Source: Oscillatoria sp. (GTDB taxonomy: Bacteria; Cyanobacteriota; Cyanobacteriia; Cyanobacteriales; Laspinemataceae). Taken from it: a stretch of 46,363 nucleotides of DNA. The stretch covers positions 1 through 46,363 of the forward strand of contig JAABSJ010000021.1 of assembly GCA_011390515.1 (NCBI GenBank), given 5' to 3'. The notes beneath the pieces were generated by a model. It was given only the letters and a program-made list of their open reading frames with translations. It had not been told where the DNA came from and made no database searches. The position numbers and the translations under genes were made by a program. Numbering within the stretch: the stretch's first letter is position 1; each line of letters begins with the position of its first letter. Shown one piece after another: positions 7,386 through 18,132 of the stretch.

Positions 7386-9131
7386 ATGACTCAATCCGGA
7401 CAACAAGCGGCATCTCTCTATCAACAAGCTCAGAGGCATCTCCAGGAAGGGAATTCCCACCAGGCAAGGTTACTTTTTCAGGAAATTATCAAACTTCAGC
7501 CGGATTTTGCTCTCAGTTACCAAGGGTTAGGAGAAATTTGGCGATCGCAAGGCAATCTGTCACCCTCTCTGCGATGTTATCTGAAAGTTTTAGAACTACA
7601 ACCGGATTTAATTTCAGCAGATTTTTTCCTGAATTTTGGCAGTGAATTTGCTGAAAATAACCAAATCAATGAAGCAATGATATGTTATAATCAAGCCTTG
7701 AAAATTGACCCAAATCATACCAAATCTTATTTGAATCTAGGGGTGATGTGGCGAAAAAAAGGGGAGTTGAGCAAAGCGATCGCCTTATATCAACAAGCCC
7801 TAGCCTTGGATCCAAACTTACATTCTGCCTATTTTAACTTAGGCAATGTCTTCCTAGACCAAGAACGGCTGGATGAGGCGATTGTTGCCTATCTTGAAAC
7901 CTTAATAATTCAGCCCGATTTTGAATCGGCTTATCTGAATTTAGGACAAGCCTTAATTCGCAAAAATCGTATAGGAGAGGCTTTGTCCTGTGCGATTCAT
8001 CTCATCACTCACTCGCTCCTGACAGAGTTTATCCCCTCGGTTTCTGATACTGCTATCTCCTCTAAATTTACCACGTACCGAAATGGTCAATATATAGAAA
8101 TTAATCTCAAAAGTCCAGTCAAACTCTGGCCCCCCAAAACATATAATAACAGCCTTCATTCCTATTTTAGGTGGGAAATCTATCAGAATCCCGAAACATT
8201 TGTCACCTGGATTCCTTCCGGACGCGCTTGGGGGGATTCCTACTCCACCGCAGTGATTAACTCAGAGGGTCGCTTTATCGACCAACTTTGTCAAGGCAGC
8301 GCCTCAACCCTGGCTATTTCTGAAAAATTACCCCCACCCACTCCCCTAGAAGGAACGACGGCCTTTTTATCCGTGAGAGGAGGCAACACTTATTATCATT
8401 GGATGGCGGATTTATTGCCCAGGGTAAAATTATTACAGTTAGCAGGAATTGAATTAGAAACCATTGATTTTTTCGTGGTTAATAGTCGTCATTTACCCTT
8501 TCAGCGAGAAACCTTAAATCTGCTGGGAATACCGAATCACAAAATTATCAAAAATTCTCAATTTCCCCATATCAAAACCCCAAACTTAGTCGTGCCGTCC
8601 TTACCGGGAGACGTGGGATTAATGTCTCCCTGGACTTGTCAGTTCCTCCGAGAATCCTTTTTAAACAAAGCAGCAACCCAGGGACTGAAAACCCCCGATC
8701 GCATCTATATCAGTCGTCGCCATGCCAGTTATCGCCGCATCCTCAATGAAGATGAAACCATCGCCCGGTTATCCCCCTACGGATTCGTGCCCATTGTCCT
8801 AGAATCCCTCTCCTTTCTCGAACAAGTCGCCTTATTTGCCAATGCCAAAGCCATTATCGCTCCTCATGGTGCTGGATTAACCAATACAGTCTTTTGTAAT
8901 CCCGGAACTCAACTGATAGAAATTTTCGCCCGAGATATGGTGTCAGTAAACTACTGGGTCGTTAGCAATATTATCGGCTTAGACTATGCTTATTTAATCG
9001 GAGAAAGTTTAGACGAGTATAAAACTCCCACATCAATCCCGAGACGGTATTACAATCATCCCCTCTATGAAGATATTCTGGTCAATCTCGATTCCTTGGT
9101 CAATCTCATGCACTGTTCAGGAATGATTTAG
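7386..9131 (+). CDS. TPR-containing GT61-family glycosyltransferase
   Basis: A 581-aa two-part protein. The N-terminal third holds about six tetratricopeptide repeats (the ALDPNLHSAYFNLGNVF type), the C-terminal half a glycosyltransferase family 61 domain: GGNTYYHWMADLLPRV, then RIYISRRHASYRRI, then APHGAGLTNTVFCNPGTQLI. GT61 enzymes move xylose or N-acetylglucosamine-type sugars in eukaryotes; bacterial TPR-GT61 fusions are common in cyanobacteria and are thought to act on exopolysaccharide or protein glycans, with unknown acceptor. No signal peptide is seen, so it should be cytoplasmic. The start is uncertain: MTQSGQQAA (7386) fits the first TPR best; ATG 7362 and 7329 are alternatives and none has a good ribosome site. 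Confidence 0.85.
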   Translation: MTQSGQQAASLYQQAQRHLQEGNSHQARLLFQEIIKLQPDFALSYQGLGEIWRSQGNLSPSLRCYLKVLELQPDLISADFFLNFGSEFAENNQINEAMICYNQALKIDPNHTKSYLNLGVMWRKKGELSKAIALYQQALALDPNLHSAYFNLGNVFLDQERLDEAIVAYLETLIIQPDFESAYLNLGQALIRKNRIGEALSCAIHLITHSLLTEFIPSVSDTAISSKFTTYRNGQYIEINLKSPVKLWPPKTYNNSLHSYFRWEIYQNPETFVTWIPSGRAWGDSYSTAVINSEGRFIDQLCQGSASTLAISEKLPPPTPLEGTTAFLSVRGGNTYYHWMADLLPRVKLLQLAGIELETIDFFVVNSRHLPFQRETLNLLGIPNHKIIKNSQFPHIKTPNLVVPSLPGDVGLMSPWTCQFLRESFLNKAATQGLKTPDRIYISRRHASYRRILNEDETIARLSPYGFVPIVLESLSFLEQVALFANAKAIIAPHGAGLTNTVFCNPGTQLIEIFARDMVSVNYWVVSNIIGLDYAYLIGESLDEYKTPTSIPRRYYNHPLYEDILVNLDSLVNLMHCSGMI

Positions 9132-9313
9132 AACGGCAACCGCAGCGACTGCCACAGGACCCATTCCTCCGGGTGACCCCAATTCGTGGCGATCGCCCCC
9201 AGTTAAAGCCACCCCAACAATCCCAAAGCGCTCAAGTCCCGTCAAATATGTTAAAATCCATGCGGATCGAAAGTACAATCCCATCAACGGGATGGCAATA
9301 GGCAATATTTGGC

Positions 9314-10261
9314 ATGAGTTCTGATACCTCACTCTCTCCTATCGAATCAACCGAATCAACCGTTTCCGAACCGGGGGATCTTCTTTCCACCAACTCGGAC
9401 AAGTCCATCCTGTCTGAACCGGCAGAGTCCCAAGATAAACCAGCCGAGTCCAGCGTTTCCGAACAGGGAGAACCGAACGAAACCGAACCCGAAGCGATTT
9501 CCGAACTCAAGGCGATCGCCCCTAATGCACAAGTTCGGTTTAAAACCCAAGAGGACGGCACCCTGTTACTCCTATTGCCCACCGAAAGTAGCAGTAACGA
9601 TGCCAATACCACAACCCAGGTGACTTGGACCGAAATTTTGCAACAGATTCGGCAGCGCCTGAATGCAGGCGATCGCTTTTGGCAACCAGACACCTCGGTG
9701 CAGTTAATCGCTCAGGACCGCTTATTAGATGGTAGACAACTCCAGGCGATCGCCGAAGCCCTCGCCGCATCCAAACTCAAACTAGAACGCATCGAAACCT
9801 CTCGCCGTCAAACCGCAGTTGCTGCCGTCACCGCCGGATACTCCGTCGAACAACGCACCACCGTTACTCCTTTTAATCCCAACCCCGTCGCCACGGGAAA
9901 AGCCCTCGCCGACCCCCTGTATCTGGAAACCACCTTGCGATCGGGCGTCGAAATCCGTCATCCCGGTAACGTCGTCCTCGTCGGCGATGTCAACCCAGGC
10001 GGATCCATCATTGCCGATGGCGATATTTTAGTTTGGGGACGGTTGCGCGGACTTGCTCAAGCCGGTGCCAATGGCAACGAGCAATGCATCGTCATGGCAC
10101 TCCAAATGGAACCCACCCAAATTCGGATCGCCGACTGGGTAGCGCGCGCACCCGAACCCCTCCCCGACTTTTATCCGGAAGTCGCCTATGTCTCTCCTGA
10201 AGGGATCCGCATTGCCAAAGCCGCTGATTTTTCTAAAGCTCAGTTGGAACTAAAATCTTAA
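9314..10261 (+). CDS. minC: Septum site-determining protein MinC
   Basis: A 315-aa protein. The C-terminal domain from about residue 205 (LRSGVEIRHPGNVVLVGDVN, then GSIIADGDILVWGRLRG) is the beta-helical MinC domain that dimerises and binds MinD. The middle (about 75-185) corresponds to the FtsZ-inhibiting N-domain, and the first 60 residues are a low-complexity Ser/Glu/Pro-rich extension. With MinD it blocks FtsZ ring assembly away from mid-cell. It is followed by minD (173 nt) and minE (33 nt after minD), the usual cyanobacterial order. ATG 9314 is the first in-frame start; its ribosome site is weak. Confidence 0.96.
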   Translation: MSSDTSLSPIESTESTVSEPGDLLSTNSDKSILSEPAESQDKPAESSVSEQGEPNETEPEAISELKAIAPNAQVRFKTQEDGTLLLLLPTESSSNDANTTTQVTWTEILQQIRQRLNAGDRFWQPDTSVQLIAQDRLLDGRQLQAIAEALAASKLKLERIETSRRQTAVAAVTAGYSVEQRTTVTPFNPNPVATGKALADPLYLETTLRSGVEIRHPGNVVLVGDVNPGGSIIADGDILVWGRLRGLAQAGANGNEQCIVMALQMEPTQIRIADWVARAPEPLPDFYPEVAYVSPEGIRIAKAADFSKAQLELKS

Positions 10262-10434
10262 GCGATCGCATTCCACTCAACCAAGGGTTCCGCGATCGTG
10301 CTAAATTAAATCGGCTCGTTCGATCGTGACAGCCTTCCAAAAGGTCCGTCGCTTTGCCTCTCTTCTTTAGATCCGGGAGAGTCAGACACACCAACCAATC
10401 CACTAGCAGTTAGTTGTAGAGTCGTCTTCATTAC

Positions 10435-11232
10435 ATGAGTCGCATTATAGTCGTCACATCGGGTAAAGGGGGAGTGGGCAAAACCACCACCACAGCAAAT
10501 CTAGGTATGGCTCTAGCAAAACGGGGCCGCAACGTTGCTGTGGTGGATGCCGATTTCGGCCTGCGAAATTTAGACTTGCTTCTGGGATTGGAAAACCGGA
10601 TCGTCTACACTGCCGTCGAGGTCCTCGCCGGTCAATGTCGGTTAGAACAGGCATTAGTCAAAGATAAGCGGCAGCCCAACCTATCTTTATTACCGGCAGC
10701 CCAAAACCGCATGAAAGATGTCGTTACCTCCGATCAGATGAAGCAAATTATCGCTCAATTAGTCGGTAAGTATGACTACATTGTGATCGACTCCCCCGCT
10801 GGGATTGAAATGGGCTTTCAAAATGCGATCGCCGCCGCCACCGAAGCCATCATCGTCACCACCCCCGAAATCGCCGCCGTTCGCGATGCCGATCGCGTGG
10901 TAGGCTTGCTCGAAGCCAATGGGGTCAGGAAAATTAACCTGATTGTCAACCGCATCAAACCCGCAATGGTTGAAGCCAATGATATGATGTCCGTCGAAGA
11001 CGTTCAGGAAATTCTCGCCGTTAACCTCCTCGGGGTGATTCCCGACGATGAACGAGTCATTGTTTCCACCAATCGCGGCGAACCGTTAGTATTAGCCGAT
11101 CAGCCTTCCGTCGCTGGAGTTGCCTTCGACAACATTGCTCGCCGCTTAGAAGGGGAAAAGGTTGAGTTTCTGGATATGCACGTTCCTCAAGACAACTTTT
11201 TTAGTCGTCTGCGGAAATATATTTTCGGGTAA
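10435..11232 (+). CDS. minD: Septum site-determining ATPase MinD
   Basis: A 265-aa ParA/MinD ATPase of standard length. The deviant Walker A motif GKGGVGKTTTT is at residues 10-20, and YIVIDSPAGIE (about 114-124) is the Walker B region. The last residues (NFFSRLRKYIFG) form the amphipathic membrane-targeting helix. It binds the membrane in the ATP state, recruits MinC and is displaced by MinE. The spacer from minC contains several GCGATCGC-like sites and could hold an extra promoter, but the gene order implies co-regulation of the three min genes. Confidence 0.97.
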   Translation: MSRIIVVTSGKGGVGKTTTTANLGMALAKRGRNVAVVDADFGLRNLDLLLGLENRIVYTAVEVLAGQCRLEQALVKDKRQPNLSLLPAAQNRMKDVVTSDQMKQIIAQLVGKYDYIVIDSPAGIEMGFQNAIAAATEAIIVTTPEIAAVRDADRVVGLLEANGVRKINLIVNRIKPAMVEANDMMSVEDVQEILAVNLLGVIPDDERVIVSTNRGEPLVLADQPSVAGVAFDNIARRLEGEKVEFLDMHVPQDNFFSRLRKYIFG

Positions 11233-11265
11233 GATAATGTCAGGCTCTAACACACCCCAAGCACC

Positions 11266-11661
11266 ATGATTAGCGAACTTATCGAAAGACTTTTCCCTCG
11301 AACTGGCGACGACAATAGTCGTGAGGAGGTCAAGCGTCGTCTGAAACTGGTGCTGGCTCACGATCGCGCTGACCTCGACCCGGATACCGTGGAGGCGATG
11401 CGAAAAGAAATACTCCAAGTGGTCTCTCGCTACGTCGAACTCGACCTCGAAGGGTTGGATATTTCCCTGGAAAACAACCAGCGTGCTACCGCCTTAATTG
11501 CTAATCTCCCCATCCGCAGAGTCAAAGAGGAAAACCCCTCCCCCCCATCCCCCGAATCTCCCCCATCCCCCGAATCTTCCGAATCTCCTCCATCTCCCCC
11601 ATCCCCCGAATCTCCCCCATCCCCCGAATCTCCCCTATCTCCCGAATCAACCCCCTCCTAA
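11266..11661 (+). CDS. minE: Topological specificity factor MinE with repeat tail
   Basis: A 131-aa MinE. The N-terminal ~90 residues are normal for the family: an amphipathic start ([12 protein letters not shown]), the MinD-binding segment with [16 protein letters not shown], and the topological-specificity domain [19 protein letters not shown]. MinE usually ends near residue 90; here a 40-residue tail of Pro/Ser/Glu repeats ([14 protein letters not shown] type) is added, encoded by a C-rich tandem repeat (11538-11655). The tail is probably disordered. Start ATG 11266 lies 33 nt after minD. Confidence 0.95.
   Translation: MISELIERLFPRTGDDNSREEVKRRLKLVLAHDRADLDPDTVEAMRKEILQVVSRYVELDLEGLDISLENNQRATALIANLPIRRVKEENPSPPSPESPPSPESSESPPSPPSPESPPSPESPLSPESTPS
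11538..11655 (+). repeat. Short tandem repeat encoding the MinE tail
   Basis: Direct repeats of about 9-18 bp with the theme CCCCCATCCCCCGAATCT run through the 3' end of minE. The unit length is a multiple of three, so copy-number changes would keep the frame and change only tail length. Variation between strains is to be expected. Confidence 0.8.
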
Positions 11662-11720
11662 TCCCAACCTCGCCCTGTTAATTCAGATGGGCGATCGCAT
11701 CCCCCTCCCCGTTGGCCTCT

Positions 11721-11752
11721 TTATAGAGACCCGCTTTTTTTTAGTCTCTATA
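11721..11752 (+). terminator. Possible terminator after minE
   Basis: TTATAGAGAC (11721-11730) pairs with GTCTCTATAA (11743-11752) around a T-rich loop. It lies 60 nt after the minE stop. There is no U tract outside the stem, so it may be a processing hairpin rather than a true terminator. Confidence 0.4.
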
Positions 11753-11753
11753 A

Positions 11754-11880
11754 GGGTATTCCCACAAATAAATCATCCACATCCGATGGTTAAGCACCCC
11801 ACAAGACTCTTTGAGCCCGCGCAGGTGGAGACAAACCCAGGCTCAAAGAGAAAATCGACTTTTAACAACCGAATTTGGTA
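11754..11880. repeat. Degenerate interspersed repeat (copy H)
   Basis: The segment starting GGGTATTCCCACAAATAAAT and running through GTTAAGCACC...GACTCT...AGCCCGCGCAGG closely matches 33255-33331. It ends in CAACCGAATTTGGTATA (11868-11884), the element end also seen at 968-977 and 39713-39727. The central hairpins of the family are decayed here. Confidence 0.65.
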
Positions 11881-11947
11881 TAAGGAGTGCGAGCATCTTG
11901 CTCCCTCTTGAAAATAGCGAGCAAAATATTTGGACATCATGCACACA

Positions 11948-12012
11948 CTACGCAGTAAGCGGAGCTATGCCGTTGGCGCAGCCTGCGCGCAAGCGCTTAG
12001 GCTTTACGCACT
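11948..12012. repeat. GC-rich palindromic dispersed repeat
   Basis: ACGCAGTAAGCGGAGCTATG through TTGGCGCAGCCTGCGCGCAA to GCGCTTAGGC is of the type seen many times in Nostoc/Oscillatoria genomes (from memory). It has self-complementary parts (GCGCAGCCTGCGC; AGCG...CGCT). No function is apparent. Confidence 0.5.
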
Positions 12013-13070
12013 CCCCAAAAATGTACCTCATAACGGTGGGAACCGCTATAACCGTCCTATTGAGGGAATAATTGGGTGGGTTCTTCCCTTAACTTTACCC
12101 AAATTTACGCCTTACCTCTATGCTCGGGTGGGTTCATAAATCGCTGCTGTATTTAGGCTTAATGCTCAAAAATTCCTTGAGTTTTATTAACTTGAGAGGA
12201 TGAGCCAGAATCTGGCTGTCAAAAGGATTTTAAAAAGCGCCACAGCGTAGGTGAGCATAGTTGATCTAGCTACCCTTTTTTTCCTTTGCGGTGAGTCAAT
12301 TTAAGCCCCAGATAGTTCTCAAGAGTATCCCTAAACTATCCTCTTTTTATCTCTCGGATTACCCGGATTTTTTAAAGAGTCTGTGAAAACTTTACACCAC
12401 CCGTTTGAGAGAGATAGGTGGACATTAAACTAAGCCGTGGCAATTCACAGAGGTCCAGTCCCCCCTTTTTATAAAGTTTTGATGTTGGTATTATATTTTT
12501 TCTGTAAAGTTAAGACTGAAAAACTCGGGCAGACGACTCCGTATTTTTTCTGAAATATAAAGAAACGTAAACTTTTCGAGACCGATTGTTTCTTTTCCTT
12601 AAAAGGAAACTCCCTCAGAGCCTTTTCAATCCAGGGTTTGAACTGAAATCCCTCCATTGGGGATAGTTTGAGTTACGATCAATGTGGGAAACAATTCATC
12701 CAACCTTTAATTCTCAATCTCAATCTACTAAGGGTGTGTCAACAGGTATCCCAGGTTTCTGTGAGTTGCCACACATACTATCTGATGCTTCCACTTTTAC
12801 TGTCTACCTGGCTCTTGATGGGTTTGGGGGTAGATGAACCCAACATCAAACTCTGCTGGTCCACTTGGCATCAACCCCAACTGGATCACCCGTCATCTTC
12901 TCATCAGCACATCGAAGAACCCATTTCTTCCCACTATCGCGGCAGTGCTAGGGATCGCGATTAACTCCCCTGTTGTGCCGGATTTCGGTCTTTTTCCGTC
13001 GAGTATCCCTGTGAAACATCCCACAGGTTAACCCCTTCTCCCACCGGACATCCCCTAAAACTGGAGGCTT
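12013..13070. other. Long AT-rich intergenic region, no supported gene
   Basis: Over 1 kb without a convincing gene. Short open frames at 12668-12964 and 12834-13031 overlap in different frames, lack good ribosome sites and resemble no family I know; they could be a decayed gene. A small palindrome TTTCCTTAAAAGGAAA lies near 12594-12609. Confidence 0.5.
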
Positions 13071-13078
13071 AGAATCCG

Positions 13079-13131
13079 TTGACCCTGACATCAGCCCCGA
13101 TGATGCCAGGGTCAAGCCAGCTAACCTTTTT
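13079..13131 (+). terminator. Orphan hairpin/terminator before the PEP-CTERM gene
   Basis: TTGACCCTG (13079-13087) pairs with CAGGGTCAA (13107-13115), with inner CATCA (13089-13093) / TGATG (13101-13105). A CTTTTT tract follows 12 nt later. It ends transcription of something upstream in a stretch where no gene was recognised, or acts as a leader element of the next gene. Confidence 0.45.
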
Positions 13132-13201
13132 ATATTCTTAAATGTTCAGTAGATCTATTGAGTTTGAGGTACACTAAAACTAACCCAATCTTGAGTCATC
13201 T

Positions 13202-14101
13202 ATGTCTCACAATCCGATTATGAATCTTTACAGAAACTTTACAATTGGAGCAGCACTGACATCAGCTGCGGCTCTCACGCTCTTTAGCCCCTCAGCTATA
13301 GCCTTTACGATTACCCCGACTAACAATACCGAAACTTTGCTGAATGCACTGCTTGGCCAAACCTATGGATTGAGTAATTTCTTCATGGATGTTACAGACA
13401 ATTCCCAAGCAATGGGTTTATTTGAAAATGACCCCTTTGGCTTAGGTTCAGGCATCGTCCTCAGTACGGGTAAAGTCAGCGAAATCCCCGGCCAAAATAC
13501 TGAAGATGGCCAACTTATCACCTCGGATACTCAGTTTCCCTACGACCTGACTACAGCGTTCATCAATCCAATAACCCCTGACTCGGTTTCTCTAGCGATC
13601 AGCTTTGATGCTGACCAGACCGCTAGTAAGTTATTCTTCCAATATGTGTTTGGTTCTGAGGAATTTGTAGAATTTGGAGGGAGTGGATTCAATGATTCCT
13701 TTGAGTTGCTGCTTAACGGAAGCAATCTCGCCAAGCTGAGTGATGGTAAAGATGTCACGATTAACAATCTAGTGCCTGACCCGGCAGGGCCTTTTCACCC
13801 GGACTATATCAACAATCCGGCTGGATCTACCATCCCCACTAAACTGGATGGTTTTACCCGAACCCTGACCTTTGAGGGACTACTTCTGCAAAATACCAGA
13901 AATACCCTCACGATTAATATCAAAGATGTTGGGGATGGCCAACTGGATTCCGCTGTTTTCTTGAAAGGTCGGTCTTTGGGAACGGCCCTACTCCCGGACC
14001 CGGAGAAGGTTCCGGAACCGGGTTTGGCGATCGCCTCCTTGGTTGTGGGCGGTCTCATCCTCCGCAAGGGCCGAAAATCCTCCTCCCGTTCCCGGGAATA
14101 A
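13202..14101 (+). CDS. Secreted choice-of-anchor L / PEP-CTERM protein
   Basis: A 299-aa protein. A signal peptide (hydrophobic core TIGAALTSAAALTLF, cleavage after about SAIA) is followed by a ~220-residue domain with GLGSGIVLSTGKV and LFFQYVFGSEEFVEF, features of the 'choice-of-anchor L' domain. The C-terminus is a PEP-CTERM signal: VPEPGLAIASLVVGGLI then a basic tail RKGRKSSSRSRE. Such proteins are sorted by exosortase and exported to the cell surface or matrix; no exosortase gene is in the window. Start ATG 13202; an in-frame ATG at 13220 (MNLYRNF) is nearly as good. Confidence 0.85.
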   Translation: MSHNPIMNLYRNFTIGAALTSAAALTLFSPSAIAFTITPTNNTETLLNALLGQTYGLSNFFMDVTDNSQAMGLFENDPFGLGSGIVLSTGKVSEIPGQNTEDGQLITSDTQFPYDLTTAFINPITPDSVSLAISFDADQTASKLFFQYVFGSEEFVEFGGSGFNDSFELLLNGSNLAKLSDGKDVTINNLVPDPAGPFHPDYINNPAGSTIPTKLDGFTRTLTFEGLLLQNTRNTLTINIKDVGDGQLDSAVFLKGRSLGTALLPDPEKVPEPGLAIASLVVGGLILRKGRKSSSRSRE

Positions 14102-16034
<1,933 letters not shown>

Positions 16035-16054
16035 TTGCTTAAACGCGCGCTCTT

Positions 16055-16094
16055 GCTAGTGGTTAATAATCGTTAGACGCTATTAACCATTAGC
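16055..16094 (+). promoter_or_regulatory. Hairpin in the atpB-atpC spacer
   Basis: GCTAGTGGTTAATA (16055-16068) pairs with TATTAACCATTAGC (16081-16094), 14 bp with one G-U pair, and no U tract follows. It is probably an mRNA stability or processing element that sets the beta:epsilon ratio (3:1 in the complex) rather than a terminator. This role is inferred. Confidence 0.55.
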
Positions 16095-16138
16095 TCGGGT
16101 CAATTCGCGAGTAACTCTTGATAATTGAAAACTGGAAT

Positions 16139-16546
16139 ATGACATTAACGGTTCGCGTGATTTCCCCAGATAAAACGGTCTGGGACTCTAAGGCTGAGGA
16201 AGTGATTCTGCCAAGTACCACAGGACAACTGGGTATTCTCAGCGAACACGCTCCTTTGCTAACTGCCCTCGATGTGGGTGTGATGCGGGTTCGTGCCGAT
16301 AAAGATTGGGTGGCGATCGCCCTAATGGGTGGTTTTGCTGAAGTGGAGCAAAACGAAGTCACCATCCTCGTTAACGGTGCTGAACAGGGCGACAAAATCG
16401 ACCTAGAGCAAGCTAAAAAAGCCTATTCCGACGCCGAAACCCGTCTGAATAGCTCGACCACGGGTACCCGTCAAGAGCAAATTCAGGCCAAACAAGCCCT
16501 CAAACGAGCCAGAGCTCGGGTCCAAGCCGCAGGCGGCATGGTTTAA
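16139..16546 (+). CDS. atpC: F1 ATP synthase subunit epsilon
   Basis: A 135-aa epsilon subunit: N-terminal beta-sandwich starting [19 protein letters not shown] with [16 protein letters not shown], and a C-terminal helical hairpin ending [16 protein letters not shown]. It couples rotation to catalysis and inhibits ATP hydrolysis. The frame is open seven codons further upstream, but the family start is MTLTVRV at 16139. Followed by a strong terminator. Confidence 0.97.
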   Translation: MTLTVRVISPDKTVWDSKAEEVILPSTTGQLGILSEHAPLLTALDVGVMRVRADKDWVAIALMGGFAEVEQNEVTILVNGAEQGDKIDLEQAKKAYSDAETRLNSSTTGTRQEQIQAKQALKRARARVQAAGGMV

Positions 16547-16585
16547 CTGATTAACGGTTTAACTGATTCAATCAAAATCGATTGG

Positions 16586-16636
16586 GGTGAAGGCAGCAAC
16601 AGTGATGACTGACTGCTTCACCCTTCACCTTTTTTA
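16586..16636 (+). terminator. Terminator of the atpB-atpC operon
   Basis: GGTGAAGGCAG (16586-16596) pairs with the complementary region CTGCTTCACCCTTCACC (16613-16629) with a bulge, and TTTTTT follows from 16630. Confidence 0.8.
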
Positions 16637-16659
16637 TCCCCTAAATTTTATCCCCTAAA

Positions 16660-16965
16660 TTAGACTCCCACACTGTCGAGTAAAGGCTGAATCGTCTCCC
16701 AAGTCAGTCCTTGCTCAATATAGTCGGGGTTTTCTGGATTTAAGGGGCTTTTGATGCGATCGATTTTAATAATTTTACCGGAGTCAGGTAAGATGGGCAC
16801 ATCGGGATCGAAAGCCGTGGGACGGGTTAAAGAACTGGAAAATCCCTTAAAAATTGTAATTTCATCCAGTTCTTGATCAATTTCTGCCGTCACGATCAAG
16901 ACTTCCTGGGGACATTTTTGAGTATATTTTTCGAGACGTTGGCCCGCCGAAGGAGTGATTGCCAT
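16660..16965 (-). CDS. Conserved cyanobacterial protein of unknown function
   Basis: A 101-aa soluble protein with the segments EKYTQKCPQEVLIVTAEID, EITIFKGFSSSLTRPTAFDP and IDRIKSPLNPENP. I recognise it as a widespread small cyanobacterial/plastid-lineage protein (possibly the DUF7734 group, from memory and not certain). No catalytic motif is visible. It lies convergent to atpC and 150 nt downstream of the DUF3177 gene on the same strand, so it could be co-transcribed with that gene. Confidence 0.7.
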   Translation of the reverse strand: MAITPSAGQRLEKYTQKCPQEVLIVTAEIDQELDEITIFKGFSSSLTRPTAFDPDVPILPDSGKIIKIDRIKSPLNPENPDYIEQGLTWETIQPLLDSVGV

Positions 16966-17115
16966 CGTTCAAATTTTAGTCAAGTTTAACATCAGCGGAG
17001 TTTTCAGAATAATCTGGGGTGAGCACAAGGGGGGGTCTCGCCTGAATTGAGCGGACTAGATGGGGTGGCGATCGCCCCTTGCACTACAACGAGGTCCGAA
17101 CCAGCCAAAAAAGCA

Positions 17116-17715
17116 TTATTGACCCGTTGCCGATCGCCCTTGCTTACCCAGACGAATCAAGACAAAGTAAGCAAAACAAACCACATAAATGACTAAACCC
17201 ACCAGTCCCCAAAACCCTAATAAACTGGCGTCGCCATTGGGATGTAAAATTTCTTTAAAACCCCAGGGGGGATCTAGCCAAACTCGGCAGGAAGCGTTAT
17301 TTAGGAGTGCCGATTGATTAGAGAACGCACAACCTAAAAAGGGGATTTGAATTAAAGTGCCGACTGCCATATAAATGGAAATCGCCCAACGCCAAGAGGT
17401 GAAAACTAGCTTTAACGGAGACTGAGGGCGATCGTCCAAATCTTCATTGAGATCCACCCAAAACCAGAGAGACAGGGGAATCAAAAAGCGAGCCACGAAC
17501 GCCGAAATAAAGCTCAGAGGCACCGCCCCAATCATCAGATAGACCGTAATGGCAAGTAAGCTCGAAACCCGCCAATAAATCATTAATAACCGCTGGATTG
17601 AATCTGCATTCTGAGTCAAAGACCAGATCAGCAGAATCAGCGGCAGGATTACTGCAAATAAGACCGCTAGTCGGTAATCCATCCAGACTAGCGCTTGAAA
17701 CCAAGGTTGCTCCAT
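17116..17715 (-). CDS. DUF3177 family membrane protein
   Basis: A 199-aa integral membrane protein with five or six predicted helices. The start MEQPWFQALVWMDYRLAVLF and SLWFWVDLNEDL are typical of the cyanobacterial DUF3177 family, whose function is unknown. The last helix is followed by a short basic tail. The frame reaches ATG 17733 (MVIKST), but the family begins at MEQPWF, so 17715 is preferred; neither has a strong ribosome site. Confidence 0.85.
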   Translation of the reverse strand: MEQPWFQALVWMDYRLAVLFAVILPLILLIWSLTQNADSIQRLLMIYWRVSSLLAITVYLMIGAVPLSFISAFVARFLIPLSLWFWVDLNEDLDDRPQSPLKLVFTSWRWAISIYMAVGTLIQIPFLGCAFSNQSALLNNASCRVWLDPPWGFKEILHPNGDASLLGFWGLVGLVIYVVCFAYFVLIRLGKQGRSATGQ

Positions 17716-17807
17716 TGTGGATTTGATGACCATCGAACGTTAGCATTGTACCGTTGGTCAATAGACGACCCCGGGCGATCGGCTATTTTGAACACCAACA
17801 AGCAGAA

Positions 17808-17842
17808 GCAACTGGACCCTCTAACTAGAGAGTTCCAGTTGC
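17808..17842. repeat. Inverted repeat between cp12 and the DUF3177 gene
   Basis: GCAACTGGA (17808-17816) and CTCT pair with AGAG and TCCAGTTGC (17834-17842); an A8 tract follows on the plus strand. On the minus strand the U tract would precede the stem, so it is not a normal terminator for cp12; it may be a 3'-end stabiliser. Confidence 0.5.
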
Positions 17843-17910
17843 CAAAAAAAAGAAATTGCAATCGAGGTTAAAGCCCTTTATCCAGAGTTATTCCCTTGCT
17901 GCACTCTCAT

Positions 17911-18132
17911 TTATTCGTCATAGATCCGGCATTCAGCCGCATCCGGGTTGTCATCACAATATTTCTCTAAAGAGCTTTTGGGCTTTTGTTGCCGCTTGTG
18001 GGCCGCTTCGGCTTGCACTTCTTCAGCCGCATCCCAGGCTGCTGCACACTCTTGGGAGTTGGCTCCGCTGGTATCGCAGACAGCGCGGGCATTTGCACGC
18101 TCTTGTTCGATTTGTTCTTGGATATTGCTCAT
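17911..18132 (-). CDS. cp12: CP12, Calvin-cycle regulatory protein
   Basis: A 73-aa CP12: two cysteine pairs (C19/C29 and C59/C68), the core helix AWDAAEEVQAEAAH, and the C-terminal AAECRIYDE that inserts into the GAPDH active site. In the dark the oxidised protein joins GAPDH and phosphoribulokinase in an inactive complex; thioredoxin releases it in the light. All four cysteines are present, so both redox switches should work. I start at MSNIQEQ (18132); the upstream extension MPKLLRKQKA is not part of the family. Confidence 0.95.
   Translation of the reverse strand: MSNIQEQIEQERANARAVCDTSGANSQECAAAWDAAEEVQAEAAHKRQQKPKSSLEKYCDDNPDAAECRIYDE

Noticed and set aside
9117..9332. 71-codon minus-strand frame ahead of minC
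   Set aside because: Hydrophobic start looks protein-like, but it overlaps the minC start and the end of the GT61 gene, has no ribosome site and matches no family I know.
11538..11655. CRISPR-like short repeats
   Set aside because: The repeats are contiguous, in frame within minE and have no unique spacers.
12630..12662. tRNA T-arm-like sequence (CCAGGGTTTGAACTGAAATC)
   Set aside because: No acceptor stem, D-arm or anticodon arm can be built around it.
12668..13031. Overlapping frames of 98 and 65 codons in the 12-13 kb gap
   Set aside because: No ribosome sites, different frames and no recognisable domain; at best a decayed gene.
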